DNA from: Pseudomonadota bacterium
Lineage (GTDB): Bacteria; Pseudomonadota; Gammaproteobacteria; Xanthomonadales; Xanthomonadaceae
Length of the DNA: 64,000 nucleotides
Direction of reading: 5' to 3'
Assembly (NCBI GenBank): GCA_018242445.1
Contig: JAFEBW010000060.1
Coordinates: forward strand, 88,675 to 152,674
Made by a program: the position numbers and the translations under genes
The notes under the pieces: model-generated
What the model was told of the DNA's origin: nothing
Seen by the model: the letters and a program-made list of their open reading frames with translations, nothing else
Database searches by the model: none
In this document: piece after piece, positions 36,501 through 46,197 of the stretch
Layout: every line of letters starts with the position of its first letter
Position numbering within the stretch: position 1 is the stretch's first letter

Positions 36501-36615
36501 GCATCCGCTGCTGCGCGAAGCCGACCTCGCCCTGTATCAGGCCAAGCGCGAGGGCCGCAACCGCGTGTGCACGCTGGATCGTCCATCCGACGCGACGCCC
36601 GCCGCGGCTTCCTGA
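33547..36615 (+). CDS. Beta-propeller sensor diguanylate cyclase
   Basis: A 1022-aa membrane protein from the chosen ATG (an in-frame GTG 48 bp upstream is also possible). It has a signal or anchor sequence (CAIGILAGAWLLIASMFATASA), then a long periplasmic region with about a dozen two-component-regulator propeller repeats (for example GFVWAATPNGVYRYD, LWVGTRTGLYLRRDG) and a Y_Y_Y domain (VNGHAVDANPVQVPAGARNVEIHYG). A membrane helix (LWAAFTGVLLLLLCGYGIAHL), a short coiled coil and a GGDEF domain (ARYGGEEF) follow. The RxxD I-site is missing (PANA at its place), so feedback inhibition is not expected. The ligand is unknown; sugars or polymers are typical for such sensors. Confidence 0.92.
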   Translation: MPARMCAIGILAGAWLLIASMFATASAAALTASVQALNLHDLGAPTFTSFSTHDGLPNTVILAVQPDREGFVWAATPNGVYRYDSQRWTASTDPAMAHPVDALYVDHEGTLWAAMTSDGLAHWDGVRWHVENRASGLPTQDIRRFAETNDAQGHTTLWALTWDHGLMFRHDGRWQFDPDNASLPPKVILSMAQTTTLGGHRRQWVGSNTSGLWYRDEGIPGWKPWDGQDLRSVQIEFLRTTVQDGHEALWISAMGLGLWRLDEHGLRRWSMAEGGLPSNQVYDFTATRSRDGSPVLWASTRGGLVRLHGDRVQVFDRRHGLPSDVIRGVYAWRSPGGNNVLWLATEGGVARTVLDASAWTTASLAGAHSTGVYSVLVDADAGGHERLWVGANDDGLSLYDDGHWRTYTQADGSLGGPGVRVIQPTLDGPKGLWIGQTDAVLARERDGPNGPVFEPVPTPWPRLSGDAVLTVFERRMDGHDELWVGTRTGLYLRRDGAWSAVRLPGVMVPWRCMSLIETIDATGRHWLWASTDHGLARFDGTRWEVFGRDAGLPDNDLMAISQIHEHGRTVLWIGTWFDGIARVDVTDPTHPKVLANDLPKAPNPSTYGALADSKGRIYICTNNGVQQLTPLRDGYRSRVFTRADGMVHDECNVNAQFIDSHDRYWAGTLGGLTVYDPHAEFHDDQAKPFKLLGVQVNGHAVDANPVQVPAGARNVEIHYGLLSWNREDESRYRTQLVGYESTPDDWSAEASRSFSALPPGNYTLRVEARDYAGNRSKPLELPIVVAAHWWQQLWAAFTGVLLLLLCGYGIAHLRTRRLRAQRRALEQRVVERTAELDAANARLLELSYTDALTGLANRRRLLERIDKLPVDVAAGTPTALVFIDVDHFKQFNDTFGHPAGDEALRAVALALREQAPANALVARYGGEEFACLLPGSDIEAAAQVAERFRNAVAERDIVLPGTAQARRVTISAGVASATIHAVQQTHPLLREADLALYQAKREGRNRVCTLDRPSDATPAAAS

Positions 36616-36716
36616 GGCGCACGCCACCACGCGGCGCGCGCATGCGCCTGCCGATGACGCCTGCCGGCGCTTCGCGTACAGTCCACGAACCCGAATCGCG
36701 CGACGGTTGCCGGACG

Positions 36717-38477
36717 ATGGATCAGCAGCAACACGACATGGCGGGCGGCGCGAGCCTGCCCTCGCAACAAGAACACAATCGGCAGGCGTTCGTGCGCTAC
36801 CTGCCGCGCCGGATCGCAGATTTCGAGCGCCGCATCCTGCGCTGCCGCTTTGCCGGATGGGAGCCGAACAGCCTCGTGGTGCTGGCCGGCGATGCGCACC
36901 GTCTGGCCGATGCCAGCGCCAACTATGCCCTCGACGTCACGCATGCGGCCCTGCTGGCGCTGGCGCGCTGCGTGGGCGGTTTCGCGGCGAGCATGCGCGG
37001 CCCCGACCCGAAGCAGACCGAACACCTGTTCGCCCTGCTGGCCAGCGTGCTGCGTTCCCTGCCGACGACGGCGACGACGCCAGCGCAAGGGGCAGCGCCA
37101 TCGGCAGCGACCGCGAAAGCAACGCCAGACGATGCCGTCGCGACAGCGGTGGCGGCGGACGCCGCCACGGATGCCCCGGTCGCTCAAGACGGCGCACCCC
37201 CGCTCGGCGACGATGCCGTGACGACGCCCGCCATCGGCGAGAGCATCGCCACGGCATCGATGGCCGACACGCTCGCCGACGCGGATGCGGCCATCGCGGT
37301 CGACAGGGCGTGCGAGGAAGACTCCACGCAAGCGGCCGCGATCGACACGCCCGGCGCATTCGCAACGCCCGAATCGCACGCAGCAGCACTTTCAGCGCCC
37401 TCACCGGAAGCCGACAGTGCGGCGGATTCGGCGAGCGCGATGCCGGCGGCTTCCACCGTCGCCGCGGCCATCGACGAGGCCATCGATGAGACGATCGCGC
37501 ATGCCGCCGCCGCATCTGCATCGGGTCAACCCATGCCGACGGCGGAACCGAGCCGGACACAATCGCCCATCGAGACAGCCGAAGCATCCGCGGCAGCGAC
37601 CGTCGCCGAACCGGCACGGCACGCCGGCGTTCCAGCCATCGACCCGGCCGGGCTGGACGATGCCGACGAACTCGACATGCAAGGCGGCATCGGCATGCAC
37701 CGCGTGTTTTTCCTCAGCGACGGCAACGCCTTCGCGCGCGAGCTCGGCGAGCGGCTGGAGGCCCGCGGATTCGCGGTGGAATCGGTCGATTGCATCGAGG
37801 AACTGTCCGAGATGCTCACCTGCCTGATGCCGCACACCTTGCTGGTCGATGCCTCGCAGGCGTCGCGCCTGGCGATCGTCGGAGCCTTGCGCCGCGATGC
37901 GCAACACCACGCGCAGCCGCCTTCGCACATCCAGATGATCCTCATGGCGCCGCAGGATTCATTGCCCATTCGCCGCGCGGCCTATCGCGCCGGCGCCGAC
38001 CTGCTGCTGTTCCCGCCCTTCGATGCCGGCGGCGTATCCGAGCGCCTGCACGCGCTGCATGCGGCAAACGCAGCCGAGCCGGTGCGCGTGCTGGTGGTGG
38101 ACGACCAGCGCGCCGACGCCCTGTTCGCGCAGACCGTGCTCGAGCGCGCCGGCATGCGCGCGCGCGTGGAGCACGACCCGCTGCGGGTGACGCAAACGCT
38201 CGCCGCCGAACGCGCCGACCTGATCCTGATGGATTTGCACATGCCCTACGCCAATGGCGTGGAGGTCACCATGCTGCTGCGCGAGGATCCGCAATTCGCG
38301 CGCATCCCCATCGTGTTCCTGTCCGGCGAAAGCGATCTGGACTCGCGGCTGGAGGCGATCAATGCCGGCGGCGACGACTTCCTGTTCAAGCCGATCCGCC
38401 CGCGCCACCTGATCGCCGCGGTGCGCGACCGCGTACGCCGGCTGCACGCGGTGGAGCGATCCACCGCACCCTCCTGA
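36717..38477 (+). CDS. Response-regulator-like protein: degenerate Hpt, Ala-rich linker, REC domains
   Basis: A 586-aa soluble protein. Residues 20-115 are helical and include LAGDAHRLADASANYALDVTHAAL, which resembles an Hpt domain with His in the AHRL position. A linker of about 200 residues is rich in Ala, Thr, Asp and Glu. Then comes a receiver-like domain without the usual Asp pair (MHRVFFLSDGNAFARELGERL to about residue 445), and a full REC domain: VLVVDDQRADALF (acidic pocket), LILMDLHMP (phosphoacceptor Asp), FLSGE, LFKP (Lys). No output domain follows, so it may be a phosphorelay or sink protein. It lies 101 bp after the propeller cyclase gene. Confidence 0.85.
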   Translation: MDQQQHDMAGGASLPSQQEHNRQAFVRYLPRRIADFERRILRCRFAGWEPNSLVVLAGDAHRLADASANYALDVTHAALLALARCVGGFAASMRGPDPKQTEHLFALLASVLRSLPTTATTPAQGAAPSAATAKATPDDAVATAVAADAATDAPVAQDGAPPLGDDAVTTPAIGESIATASMADTLADADAAIAVDRACEEDSTQAAAIDTPGAFATPESHAAALSAPSPEADSAADSASAMPAASTVAAAIDEAIDETIAHAAAASASGQPMPTAEPSRTQSPIETAEASAAATVAEPARHAGVPAIDPAGLDDADELDMQGGIGMHRVFFLSDGNAFARELGERLEARGFAVESVDCIEELSEMLTCLMPHTLLVDASQASRLAIVGALRRDAQHHAQPPSHIQMILMAPQDSLPIRRAAYRAGADLLLFPPFDAGGVSERLHALHAANAAEPVRVLVVDDQRADALFAQTVLERAGMRARVEHDPLRVTQTLAAERADLILMDLHMPYANGVEVTMLLREDPQFARIPIVFLSGESDLDSRLEAINAGGDDFLFKPIRPRHLIAAVRDRVRRLHAVERSTAPS

Positions 38478-38519
38478 CGGCGATGCACGCGGCACGCCGC
38501 GCGCGTCGTCGCCGCCGCG

Positions 38520-41500
38520 TCACATGTTGCGCCGGTACTCGCCGCCCACGTCGTACAGCGCGTGGCTGATCTGCCCGAGGCTGTGGGTCTTGACCGCCTC
38601 GATCAAGGCCTCGAACAGGTTGCGGCGCTCGCGCGCGACGTTCTGCAACCACGCCAGCCCGTGGCCGTCGTGGACATCGGGCTCGACGACCTCGTCGGCA
38701 TTCGCGGTATGCCCGTGTTCGGTCTCGCCGGCCGGCGCGTAGCGGTTGCGTCCGGCCTGCCAGCCGCGCACGTTGGCGATCTGCTGGGCCTTTTCTTCCG
38801 GCGTGGAGCGGATCAGTTCGATGGTGGTGGCGATCTCCCCGCCATGCTCCTTCGGCAGGAAGGTGTTGACGCCCACCAGCGGCAGCGAGCCATCGTGCTT
38901 CTTGTGCTCGTAGTACAGGGATTCTTCCTGGATCTTGCCGCGCTGGTACATGGTGTCCATCGCGCCGAGCACGCCGCCGCGCTCGCTGATCGCCTCGAAC
39001 TCCTTGTACACCGCCTCCTCGACGATGTCGGTCAGGTACTCGACCGCGAAGCTGCCCTGCCACGGGTTCTCGCAGAAGTTCAGCCCCAGCTCCTTGTTGA
39101 TGATCATCTGGATCGCCACCGCGCGGCGCACGGATTCCTCGGTCGGCGTGGTGATCGCCTCGTCGTAGGCATTGGTGTGCAGCGAGTTGCAGTTGTCGAA
39201 CAACGCGTACAACGCCTGTAGCGTGGTGCGGATGTCGTTGAACTGGATCTCCTGCGCGTGCAGCGAGCGGCCCGAGGTCTGGATGTGGTACTTCATCATC
39301 TGGCTGCGCTCGTTGGCCCCGTAGCGCTCGCGCATCGCGCGCGCCCAGATGCGCCGCGCGACGCGGCCGATCACGGTGTATTCCGGGTCCATGCCGTTGC
39401 TGAAGAAGAAACTCAGGTTCGGCGCGAAGTCGTCGATCCTCATCCCGCGCGCGAGGTAGTACTCGACGATGGTGAAGCCATTGGACAAGGTGAACGCGAG
39501 TTGCGAAATCGGGTTCGCCCCGGCCTCGGCGATGTGGTAGCCGGAAATCGACACCGAGTAGAAATTGCGCACCTTGTGTTCGACGAAATGCTGCTGGATG
39601 TCGCCCATCATCCGCAGCGCGAACTCGGTGGAGAAGATGCAGGTGTTCTGCGCCTGGTCTTCCTTGAGGATGTCGGCCTGCACGGTGCCGCGCACGGTGG
39701 AGAGCGTATGCGCCTTGATCTTCGCGTAGGTGTCGGCATCCACGAGCTGGTCGCCGGTCATGCCGAGGAAGGCCAGCCCGAGGCCATCGTTGCCTGCCGG
39801 CAGATCGCCGTGGTAACGCGGCCGCTCGCGACCGGCGAAGAAGGCGTCGATCCGCGCCTGCGCCTGCGTCCAGCGTGCCGGGTCTTGCTTCAGGTATTTC
39901 TCGACCTGCTGGTCGATCGCGGTGTTCATGAACATCGCCAGGATGATCGGCGCAGGGCCGTTGATGGTCATCGACACCGAGGTGGTCGGCGCGCACAGGT
40001 CGAAGCCCGAGTAGAGCTTCTTCATGTCGTCCAGGGTCGGGATGTTGACGCCGGAGTTGCCGATCTTGCCGAAGATGTCCGGGCGCGGCGCCGGGTCTTC
40101 GCCGTAAAGGGTCACGCTGTCGAAGGCGGTGGACAGGCGCGCCGCCGGCAGGCCCTGCGACAAATAATGGAAGCGGCGATTGGTGCGTTCGGGCGTGCCT
40201 TCTCCGGCGAACATGCGGATCGGATCCTCGCCGCTGCGCCGGTACGGATACACGCCGCCGGTGTAGGGATAACTGCCCGGCAGGTTCTCCTTGCCGAGGA
40301 ATGTGAGCAACTCGCCCCAGGACTTGTACGTGGGCGCGGCGATCTTCGGCACCTGCTGGTGCGAGAGCGATTCGCGGTAGTTCTCGACACGGATGGTCTT
40401 GTCGCGGACCTTGTACTCGTTGACCTCGTCGGTGATCGACTTCAGCCGCGCCGGCCACTCGCGCAGCAGCTTGAGCGATTCGGACGAAAGCGACTGCACG
40501 GCGTCGTTGTAGCGCTGGCGCAGGGTCAGCAGCGTGCGATCGGCATGAAGCCTTACCTTCGCCAATGCCCGCTGTTCGATGGCCTCGATAGCGTGCCGCG
40601 TGCTCTCATATAACTGTCCAACCTCATCACCTCTTGCACCTTCCCTTTGGACAGCTTCTTCGGAAGCAGTCAGCGAATCCGCGTCATAGAGATCGAGCTG
40701 CTTCGGCAGTTTCGCGTCGCCCAGTTCCGACAACGCCTGCCAGAATGCCTGCGCTCGGTCCGCGGCTTCCGCCTGCTTGCCGATGCCGGCGTTGATCGCC
40801 CTGCTCTGCTCGGCGATCTCCGCGAGGTAGCGCGCACGCGCGCCCGGGATCAGCACGGTCGCGCGCGGTTCTTTCAGCGAGGTGTCGATCTGCGGCGTCC
40901 ACCTTTCGCCGGACAGGTGAAGTTTCTCGCGCAACAGCCGGCACAGGTTCACGAACATCCAGCTGATGCCCGGGTCATTGAACTGGCTGGCGATGGTCGG
41001 GTACACCGGCACGTCGGCATCGGCGACCTTGAACGCGGCGTGGTTGCGCTTCCACTGCTTGCGCACGTCGCGCAGCGCGTCCTCGGCGCCGCGGCGGTCG
41101 TACTTGTTGAGCACGATGAGCTGGGCGAAGTCGAGCATGTCGATCTTCTCCAGTTGGCTGGCCGCGCCGTAGTCGCTGGTCATCACGTACACCGGGAAAT
41201 CGACCAGATCGACGATCTCCGAATCGCTCTGGCCGATGCCGGCGGTCTCCACGATGACCAGGTCGAAGCCCAAGCCGCGCAGAAAGCCGATGCAGTCCTT
41301 GAGCACCGCGTTGGTCGCCACATGCTGCCGGCGCGTGGCCATGGAACGCATGTACACGCGGTGGCTGCGCAGCGAGTTCATGCGGATGCGGTCGCCCAGC
41401 AGCGCCCCGCCGCTGCGCCGGCGCGTGGGATCCACCGAGATCACCGCGATGCGCATCTGCGGGAAACTGGCGAGGAAACGGTTGAGCAGTTCGTCGGTGA

Positions 41501-42212
41501 CCGAGGACTTGCCGGCGCCGCCGGTGCCGGTGATGCCGATGACGGGAGTTGGGGAACGGGGAACGGGGAATGGGGAATGGGCGGAGCCCGTAGCCCATTG
41601 CTTTCGCAACTTCACGATTTCCGTTTCGCTGAAACTTCCGTCCTCGATGGCACTGAGTATCCGGCCGATCGAGATTTCGTCATCGAGCGATGCGGCACCT
41701 GCCTTCCCTATTCCCCATTCCCCATTCCCCATTCTCGCGTCGCGCGCATCCTGCGCGCGGCGCACCACATCCCCGATCATCTCCACCAGCCCCAGCTTCA
41801 TGCCGTCGTTGGGGTGGTAGATGCGCTCGACGCCGTAGTCCTCCAGCTCGCGGATTTCCTCCGGGGTGATGGTGCCGCCGCCGCCGCCGAACACGCGGAT
41901 GTGCGCGGCGCCGCGCTCGCGCAGCATGTCCACCATGTACTTGAAGTATTCGACGTGGCCGCCCTGGTAGCTCGACAGGGCGATGGCGTCGGCGTCTTCC
42001 TGCAGGGCCGCGCGCACCACGTCCTCGACGCTGCGGTTGTGGCCGAGGTGGACGACTTCCACGCCCTGCGCCTGGATCAGCCGGCGCATGATGTTGATCG
42101 CCGCGTCGTGGCCGTCGAACAGGCTGGCGGCGGTGACGAAGCGCAAGGGGCTGGCTTCGGCGGCGGCGGCAGGTGCATGGCCGCGCTCGGCGGCAGGGCT
42201 GGGCGTGCTCAT
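38520..42212 (-). CDS. icmF: IcmF-type fused acyl-CoA mutase (B12 domain, GTPase, mutase)
   Basis: A 1230-aa fusion. Residues 20-150 form the cobalamin-binding domain ([35 protein letters not shown]). Residues about 222-420 form a MeaI-like G3E GTPase chaperone ([16 protein letters not shown]alker [23 protein letters not shown]). The mutase barrel runs from about residue 560 ([45 protein letters not shown]). The layout matches IcmF, which interconverts isobutyryl- and n-butyryl-CoA, and isovaleryl- and pivalyl-CoA, with its own repair chaperone. The linker before the GTPase contains repeat-derived peptides (see repeat entry). It sits near leucine and isovaleryl-CoA dehydrogenase genes. Confidence 0.92.
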   Translation of the reverse strand: MSTPSPAAERGHAPAAAAEASPLRFVTAASLFDGHDAAINIMRRLIQAQGVEVVHLGHNRSVEDVVRAALQEDADAIALSSYQGGHVEYFKYMVDMLRERGAAHIRVFGGGGGTITPEEIRELEDYGVERIYHPNDGMKLGLVEMIGDVVRRAQDARDARMGNGEWGIGKAGAASLDDEISIGRILSAIEDGSFSETEIVKLRKQWATGSAHSPFPVPRSPTPVIGITGTGGAGKSSVTDELLNRFLASFPQMRIAVISVDPTRRRSGGALLGDRIRMNSLRSHRVYMRSMATRRQHVATNAVLKDCIGFLRGLGFDLVIVETAGIGQSDSEIVDLVDFPVYVMTSDYGAASQLEKIDMLDFAQLIVLNKYDRRGAEDALRDVRKQWKRNHAAFKVADADVPVYPTIASQFNDPGISWMFVNLCRLLREKLHLSGERWTPQIDTSLKEPRATVLIPGARARYLAEIAEQSRAINAGIGKQAEAADRAQAFWQALSELGDAKLPKQLDLYDADSLTASEEAVQREGARGDEVGQLYESTRHAIEAIEQRALAKVRLHADRTLLTLRQRYNDAVQSLSSESLKLLREWPARLKSITDEVNEYKVRDKTIRVENYRESLSHQQVPKIAAPTYKSWGELLTFLGKENLPGSYPYTGGVYPYRRSGEDPIRMFAGEGTPERTNRRFHYLSQGLPAARLSTAFDSVTLYGEDPAPRPDIFGKIGNSGVNIPTLDDMKKLYSGFDLCAPTTSVSMTINGPAPIILAMFMNTAIDQQVEKYLKQDPARWTQAQARIDAFFAGRERPRYHGDLPAGNDGLGLAFLGMTGDQLVDADTYAKIKAHTLSTVRGTVQADILKEDQAQNTCIFSTEFALRMMGDIQQHFVEHKVRNFYSVSISGYHIAEAGANPISQLAFTLSNGFTIVEYYLARGMRIDDFAPNLSFFFSNGMDPEYTVIGRVARRIWARAMRERYGANERSQMMKYHIQTSGRSLHAQEIQFNDIRTTLQALYALFDNCNSLHTNAYDEAITTPTEESVRRAVAIQMIINKELGLNFCENPWQGSFAVEYLTDIVEEAVYKEFEAISERGGVLGAMDTMYQRGKIQEESLYYEHKKHDGSLPLVGVNTFLPKEHGGEIATTIELIRSTPEEKAQQIANVRGWQAGRNRYAPAGETEHGHTANADEVVEPDVHDGHGLAWLQNVARERRNLFEALIEAVKTHSLGQISHALYDVGGEYRRNM
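41546..41738. repeat. Heptad repeats inserted in frame on both sides of the icmF linker
   Basis: At 41546-41576 GGGGAAC/GGGGAAT heptads, and at about 41704-41736 the reverse units (ATTCCCC), lie within the mutase gene. They translate as NGEWG/GIGK- and [13 protein letters not shown] peptides. The 120 bp between them encodes the linker helix segment [20 protein letters not shown]. The frame is open throughout. Confidence 0.8.
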
Positions 42213-42329
42213 CGTGGCTCCGGTACATGGCTTGCGAGCCAGTGATTGTAACCCCCGGCCCGCCCGCCCCCGCGCACCGGGTTGCTACACTGCTCAGCCA
42301 GCGTCTCGCGCGGGATCACGCATCCGGAC

Positions 42330-43613
42330 ATGGCCAGCACGCAAGCACCCGCACCACTGTCGCCAACGCTCGCAGGGCAGGCCGAGGACGCCTACCGGCG
42401 TGCGCGCGAACGCCTCGCCGCCGACGACCTCGGCGGTGCCTCGCAGTGGCTGGAACGCGCCGCGCAGATGGAGCACCCGGCGGCGCTGACCGAGCTTGCG
42501 ATCGTGCATCTGCACGGCTTCGGCCGGCCGGCCGATCCAGCGCATGCGCTGGCGCTATTGCAACGCGCCGAGCACGCCGGCGGCACGCCGGAGACGCCGT
42601 GGCTGCTCGCGCAGATCGTGCTCGGCGGCGTCCTGTTGCCATTCGATGCCGCCCGCGTCGATGCGCTGCTGGCCGACAGCGCCCGCCGTGGGCATCCACC
42701 GGCCCTGCGCGTGGCAGGCTTGTGTTTCGGGCGCAGCGATCAGCCAGCACCGCAGCAAGCCGCAACCACCTGCTTGCAGCGCGCGACCGCCCTGCGCGAC
42801 CCGATCGCCGCGGCGTTGTACGCCGACCGCCTGCACGCGGGCATCGGCACCGCCGCCGATCCGGTTGCCGCGCGCGACCTGGCAACGCAGTTGCGCGCCA
42901 TCGGGATCCCGGTCGAATTGCCATCACGCACCACGCCAGCGGTGCCTGCCGCGCACGCAAGCAATGCCAGCGAACCACCGTGGGATGCCTTGCATGCCAC
43001 GATCGCCGCGACGCCATCGGTCACGCGCCTGTGCGCATCCCCGGTCATCGCCACCTGCGACGGACTGCTTTCCGACGAGGAATGCCGCTACGTCATCTAC
43101 GCCGGCGCGCGGCATCTTTCGCGCTCGCAAGTGATCCACCCGCAGACCGGGCAACGGCTCGAATACGACATCCGCACCAGCCGCGACATGAGTTTCGCGC
43201 CGAGCATCGAGGATGCCGGCATCCGCCTGCTGCAAGCCCGCGCCGCCGCGCTGGCGGGCGCGGAGCTGGCCCATTGCGAGCCGCTGACCCTGCTGCATTA
43301 CGCGCCCGGCGAGCAATACCGCCCGCATCGCGACTACTACCTGCCCTCGGCGCCGCAGATGAGCGATGGCGGCGGCCAGCGCAACGCCACCGTGTGCGTG
43401 TATCTCAACGAGGTCCAGGCCGGCGGCGAGACGGCCTTCCCCGCGCGCGATCTGGACGTGCGTCCGCGCCGTGGCCGCGCGGTGATGTTCCGCAACGTGC
43501 ACGCCGACGGCCGCCCCGACATGGACAGCCTGCACGCCGGCATGCCGGTACGCGCCGGCGAGAAGTGGCTGTCCACCTGCTGGATCCGCGCCCGGCCGCT
43601 GCGGGCGTTCTAG
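42330..43613 (+). CDS. Sel1/TPR-like protein with prolyl 4-hydroxylase (2OG-Fe(II)) domain
   Basis: A 427-aa soluble protein. Residues 15-200 are Ala-rich Sel1/TPR-like helical repeats (AYRRARERLAADDLGGASQWLERAAQMEHPAALTELAIVHLHG). Residues about 245-425 form a 2-oxoglutarate/Fe(II) dioxygenase: HRDYY supplies the first His and the Asp, SLHAGMPV the second His, and GEKW the Lys that contacts 2-oxoglutarate. Similar proteins are annotated as bacterial prolyl 4-hydroxylases; the target could be proteins such as EF-Tu or ribosomal proteins, but that is inference. It is divergent from icmF. Confidence 0.87.
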   Translation: MASTQAPAPLSPTLAGQAEDAYRRARERLAADDLGGASQWLERAAQMEHPAALTELAIVHLHGFGRPADPAHALALLQRAEHAGGTPETPWLLAQIVLGGVLLPFDAARVDALLADSARRGHPPALRVAGLCFGRSDQPAPQQAATTCLQRATALRDPIAAALYADRLHAGIGTAADPVAARDLATQLRAIGIPVELPSRTTPAVPAAHASNASEPPWDALHATIAATPSVTRLCASPVIATCDGLLSDEECRYVIYAGARHLSRSQVIHPQTGQRLEYDIRTSRDMSFAPSIEDAGIRLLQARAAALAGAELAHCEPLTLLHYAPGEQYRPHRDYYLPSAPQMSDGGGQRNATVCVYLNEVQAGGETAFPARDLDVRPRRGRAVMFRNVHADGRPDMDSLHAGMPVRAGEKWLSTCWIRARPLRAF

Positions 43614-43710
43614 CCGTCGGCAGTGCGATAGAATGGGCGGCTTCCCGCACTGCCGCGGGATGAGCCGACAGGCTGCCATCCACCCACCGCTGCATCCACG
43701 GAGTCACCCC

Positions 43711-44808
43711 ATGATTTTCGAGCACCTCGGCAAGTTCGGTCACGAGGAAGTCGTGTTCTGCCACAACCCCGATGCCGGCCTGAAGGCCATCATCGCGATC
43801 CACAACACCGTGCTCGGCCCGGCGTTGGGCGGCACCCGCATGTGGCCGTACAAGAACGACGAGGAAGCGCTCAACGACGCGCTGCGCCTGTCGCGCGGCA
43901 TGACCTTCAAGAACGCGGTCGCCGGCCTGAATCTCGGCGGCGGCAAGGCGGTGATCTGGGGCGACCCGGCCAAGGACAAGTCCGAGGCGCTGTTCCGCGC
44001 CTTCGGCCGTTTCGTCAATTCGCTGGGCGGGCGCTACATCACCGCCGAGGACGTTGGCATCGACGTCAACGACATGGAATACGTGTTCCGCGAAACCGAG
44101 TTCGTGACCGGCGTGCATCAGGTGCACGGCGGCTCGGGCGACCCCTCCCCGTTCACCGCCTACGGCACCCTGCAAGGCCTGATGGCCGCGTTGCAGGTGA
44201 AGTACGGCCACGAGGAAGTGGGCAAGCACGTGTACGCGGTGCAGGGCGCAGGCCACGTCGGCATGCACTTCATCAAACTGCTGCGCGAGCAGGGCGCCAA
44301 GGTGTACGTCACCGACATCAACCAGCAACTGGTCGATCAAGCGGTGTCCGAGCACGGCGCCGAGGCGGTCGCGCTGGACCAGATCTACGACACCGACGCC
44401 GACGTGTATTCGCCGTGCGCGCTGGGCGGCACCGTCAACGAGCACACCCTGCCGCGCCTGAAGTGCAAGATCATCTGCGGCGCGGCCAACAACCAGCTCG
44501 CCAGCGATGCCATCGGCGACGACGTGGAGAAGCGCGGCATCCTGTACGCGCCCGACTACGCGGTCAATGCCGGCGGCGTGATGAACGTCTCGCTGGAAAT
44601 CGACGGCTACAACCGCGAGCGTGCGATGCGCATGATGCGCACGATCTACTACAACCTCGGCAAGATCTTCCAGATCGCCAGGCGCGACAGCATCCCCACC
44701 TACAAGGCCGCCGACCGCATGGCCGAGGAGCGCATCGCCCTGATCGGCAAGATCAAGCTGCCGCACATGGGGCAGCCGCGTTTCCTCGGCCGCATGCGCC
44801 ACGGTTGA
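43711..44808 (+). CDS. Leucine (branched-chain amino acid) dehydrogenase
   Basis: A 365-aa NAD-dependent amino acid dehydrogenase of the Glu/Leu/Phe/Val family. The catalytic Lys is in [14 protein letters not shown] (about residue 80), with [12 protein letters not shown] and [15 protein letters not shown] typical of leucine/valine dehydrogenases. The NAD-binding [15 protein letters not shown] is near residue 180. It interconverts leucine, valine and isoleucine with their 2-oxo acids. GGAG precedes the ATG by 7 bases. The isovaleryl-CoA dehydrogenase gene follows 4 bp later, so the two form an operon in leucine metabolism. Confidence 0.92.
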   Translation: MIFEHLGKFGHEEVVFCHNPDAGLKAIIAIHNTVLGPALGGTRMWPYKNDEEALNDALRLSRGMTFKNAVAGLNLGGGKAVIWGDPAKDKSEALFRAFGRFVNSLGGRYITAEDVGIDVNDMEYVFRETEFVTGVHQVHGGSGDPSPFTAYGTLQGLMAALQVKYGHEEVGKHVYAVQGAGHVGMHFIKLLREQGAKVYVTDINQQLVDQAVSEHGAEAVALDQIYDTDADVYSPCALGGTVNEHTLPRLKCKIICGAANNQLASDAIGDDVEKRGILYAPDYAVNAGGVMNVSLEIDGYNRERAMRMMRTIYYNLGKIFQIARRDSIPTYKAADRMAEERIALIGKIKLPHMGQPRFLGRMRHG

Positions 44809-44812
44809 GGCC

Positions 44813-45988
44813 ATGCGCACCTTCCCCCTCGGCGAAGACATCGACCTGTTGCGCGACACTGTGCGTGCCTTCGCGGAGAAGGAAATCGCCCCGCGCGCCG
44901 CACAGATCGACCACGACAACCTGTTCCCCGCCGACCTGTGGGAAAAGCTCGGCGGCATGGGCCTGCTCGGCATCACCCTGCCGGCGGAGTTCGGCGGCTC
45001 GGAGATGGGCTACCTCGCGCACATGGTGGCGATGGAGGAGATCTCGCGCGCATCGGGTTCGGTCGGCCTGAGCTACGGCGCGCACTCCAACCTGTGCGTG
45101 CAGAACCTGTACAACAACGGCAATGCGGCGCAGCGCGCGAAATACCTGCCGAAGCTGTGCAACGGGCAATGGAAGGGCGCGCTGGCGATGAGCGAACCGG
45201 GCGCCGGCTCGGACGTTGTCGGCTCGATGAGCTGCCGCGCGCAGTTGCAGGGCGATGTGTGGGTCGCCAACGGCAACAAGATGTGGATCACCAACGGCCC
45301 CGAGGCCGACGTGCTGATCGTGTACATGCGCACCGCGGGCAAGGAGGCCGGCAGCCGCTGCATGACCGCCTTCCTCGTCGAGCGCGGAATGAAGGGCTTC
45401 GCCACCGCGCAGAAGCTCGACAAGCTCGGCATGCGCGGCTCCAACACCTGCGAACTGGTATTCGCGAACTGCGAAATCCCGCAGGAGAACGTGCTCGGTG
45501 AAGTGAACCAGGGCGTGAGGGTGCTGATGAGCGGCCTGAACACCGAGCGCCTCGTGCTCAGCGGCGGCCCGATCGGCCTGATGCAGGCCGCGCTCGACAT
45601 CGCCCTGCCCTACGTGCGCGAGCGCAGGCAGTTCGACGTGGCGATCGGCACCTTCGGCCTGATGCAGGGCAAGATCGCCGACATGTACACGGCGCTGCAA
45701 TCCAGCCGCGCCTACGCCTACCAGGTGGCCCGCGATTACGACGCCGGCCACAAGTCGCGCGTGGATGCCGCCTCCTGCCTGCTGCATGCATCCGAATCCG
45801 CGGTGCAGGTGGCGCTGGAAGGCATCCAGGCTCTCGGCGGCAACGGCTACATCAACGAATACCCGACCGGGCGCATCCTGCGCGACGCCAAGCTGTATGC
45901 GATCGGCGCGGGCACGAATGAAATCCGGCGGATGCTGATCGGAAGGGAGTTGTTCGAGGGCAACGGTGCAGGTGGCAGTCGTCGTTGA
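44813..45988 (+). CDS. ivd: Isovaleryl-CoA dehydrogenase
   Basis: A 391-aa FAD acyl-CoA dehydrogenase that oxidises isovaleryl-CoA to 3-methylcrotonyl-CoA in leucine breakdown. [17 protein letters not shown] and [19 protein letters not shown] are family signatures. The catalytic base is in the IVD-specific position ([16 protein letters not shown]), while the usual C-terminal Glu is replaced in [19 protein letters not shown], as in isovaleryl-CoA dehydrogenases. It lies 4 bp after the leucine dehydrogenase gene. The last residues (GNGAGGSRR) are a non-conserved tail. Confidence 0.93.
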   Translation: MRTFPLGEDIDLLRDTVRAFAEKEIAPRAAQIDHDNLFPADLWEKLGGMGLLGITLPAEFGGSEMGYLAHMVAMEEISRASGSVGLSYGAHSNLCVQNLYNNGNAAQRAKYLPKLCNGQWKGALAMSEPGAGSDVVGSMSCRAQLQGDVWVANGNKMWITNGPEADVLIVYMRTAGKEAGSRCMTAFLVERGMKGFATAQKLDKLGMRGSNTCELVFANCEIPQENVLGEVNQGVRVLMSGLNTERLVLSGGPIGLMQAALDIALPYVRERRQFDVAIGTFGLMQGKIADMYTALQSSRAYAYQVARDYDAGHKSRVDAASCLLHASESAVQVALEGIQALGGNGYINEYPTGRILRDAKLYAIGAGTNEIRRMLIGRELFEGNGAGGSRR

Positions 45989-46197
45989 AGCGCTGACGAT
46001 CGAGCAACCTCAGCGTTTCCGGGCGGGCCTTCAGGCATCCGAGCGCCAGCTCGCCGACGACGAAGGAATGGCACGAACCTGCCCGGATTCGAGTGCCGCG
46101 ACGCGCGTTCGGCCGGCGGGTCGCAGGGGATCGATCCGCACCGGGGAATCCACGAGGATCACGATGCGGCACGTCGCGTTGGATCAGGGCGTCGGTT

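Noticed and set aside
33394..36630. 1078-residue minus-strand open frame opposite the propeller cyclase gene
   Set aside because: Shadow frame; the plus strand has recognisable propeller repeats and a GGDEF domain.
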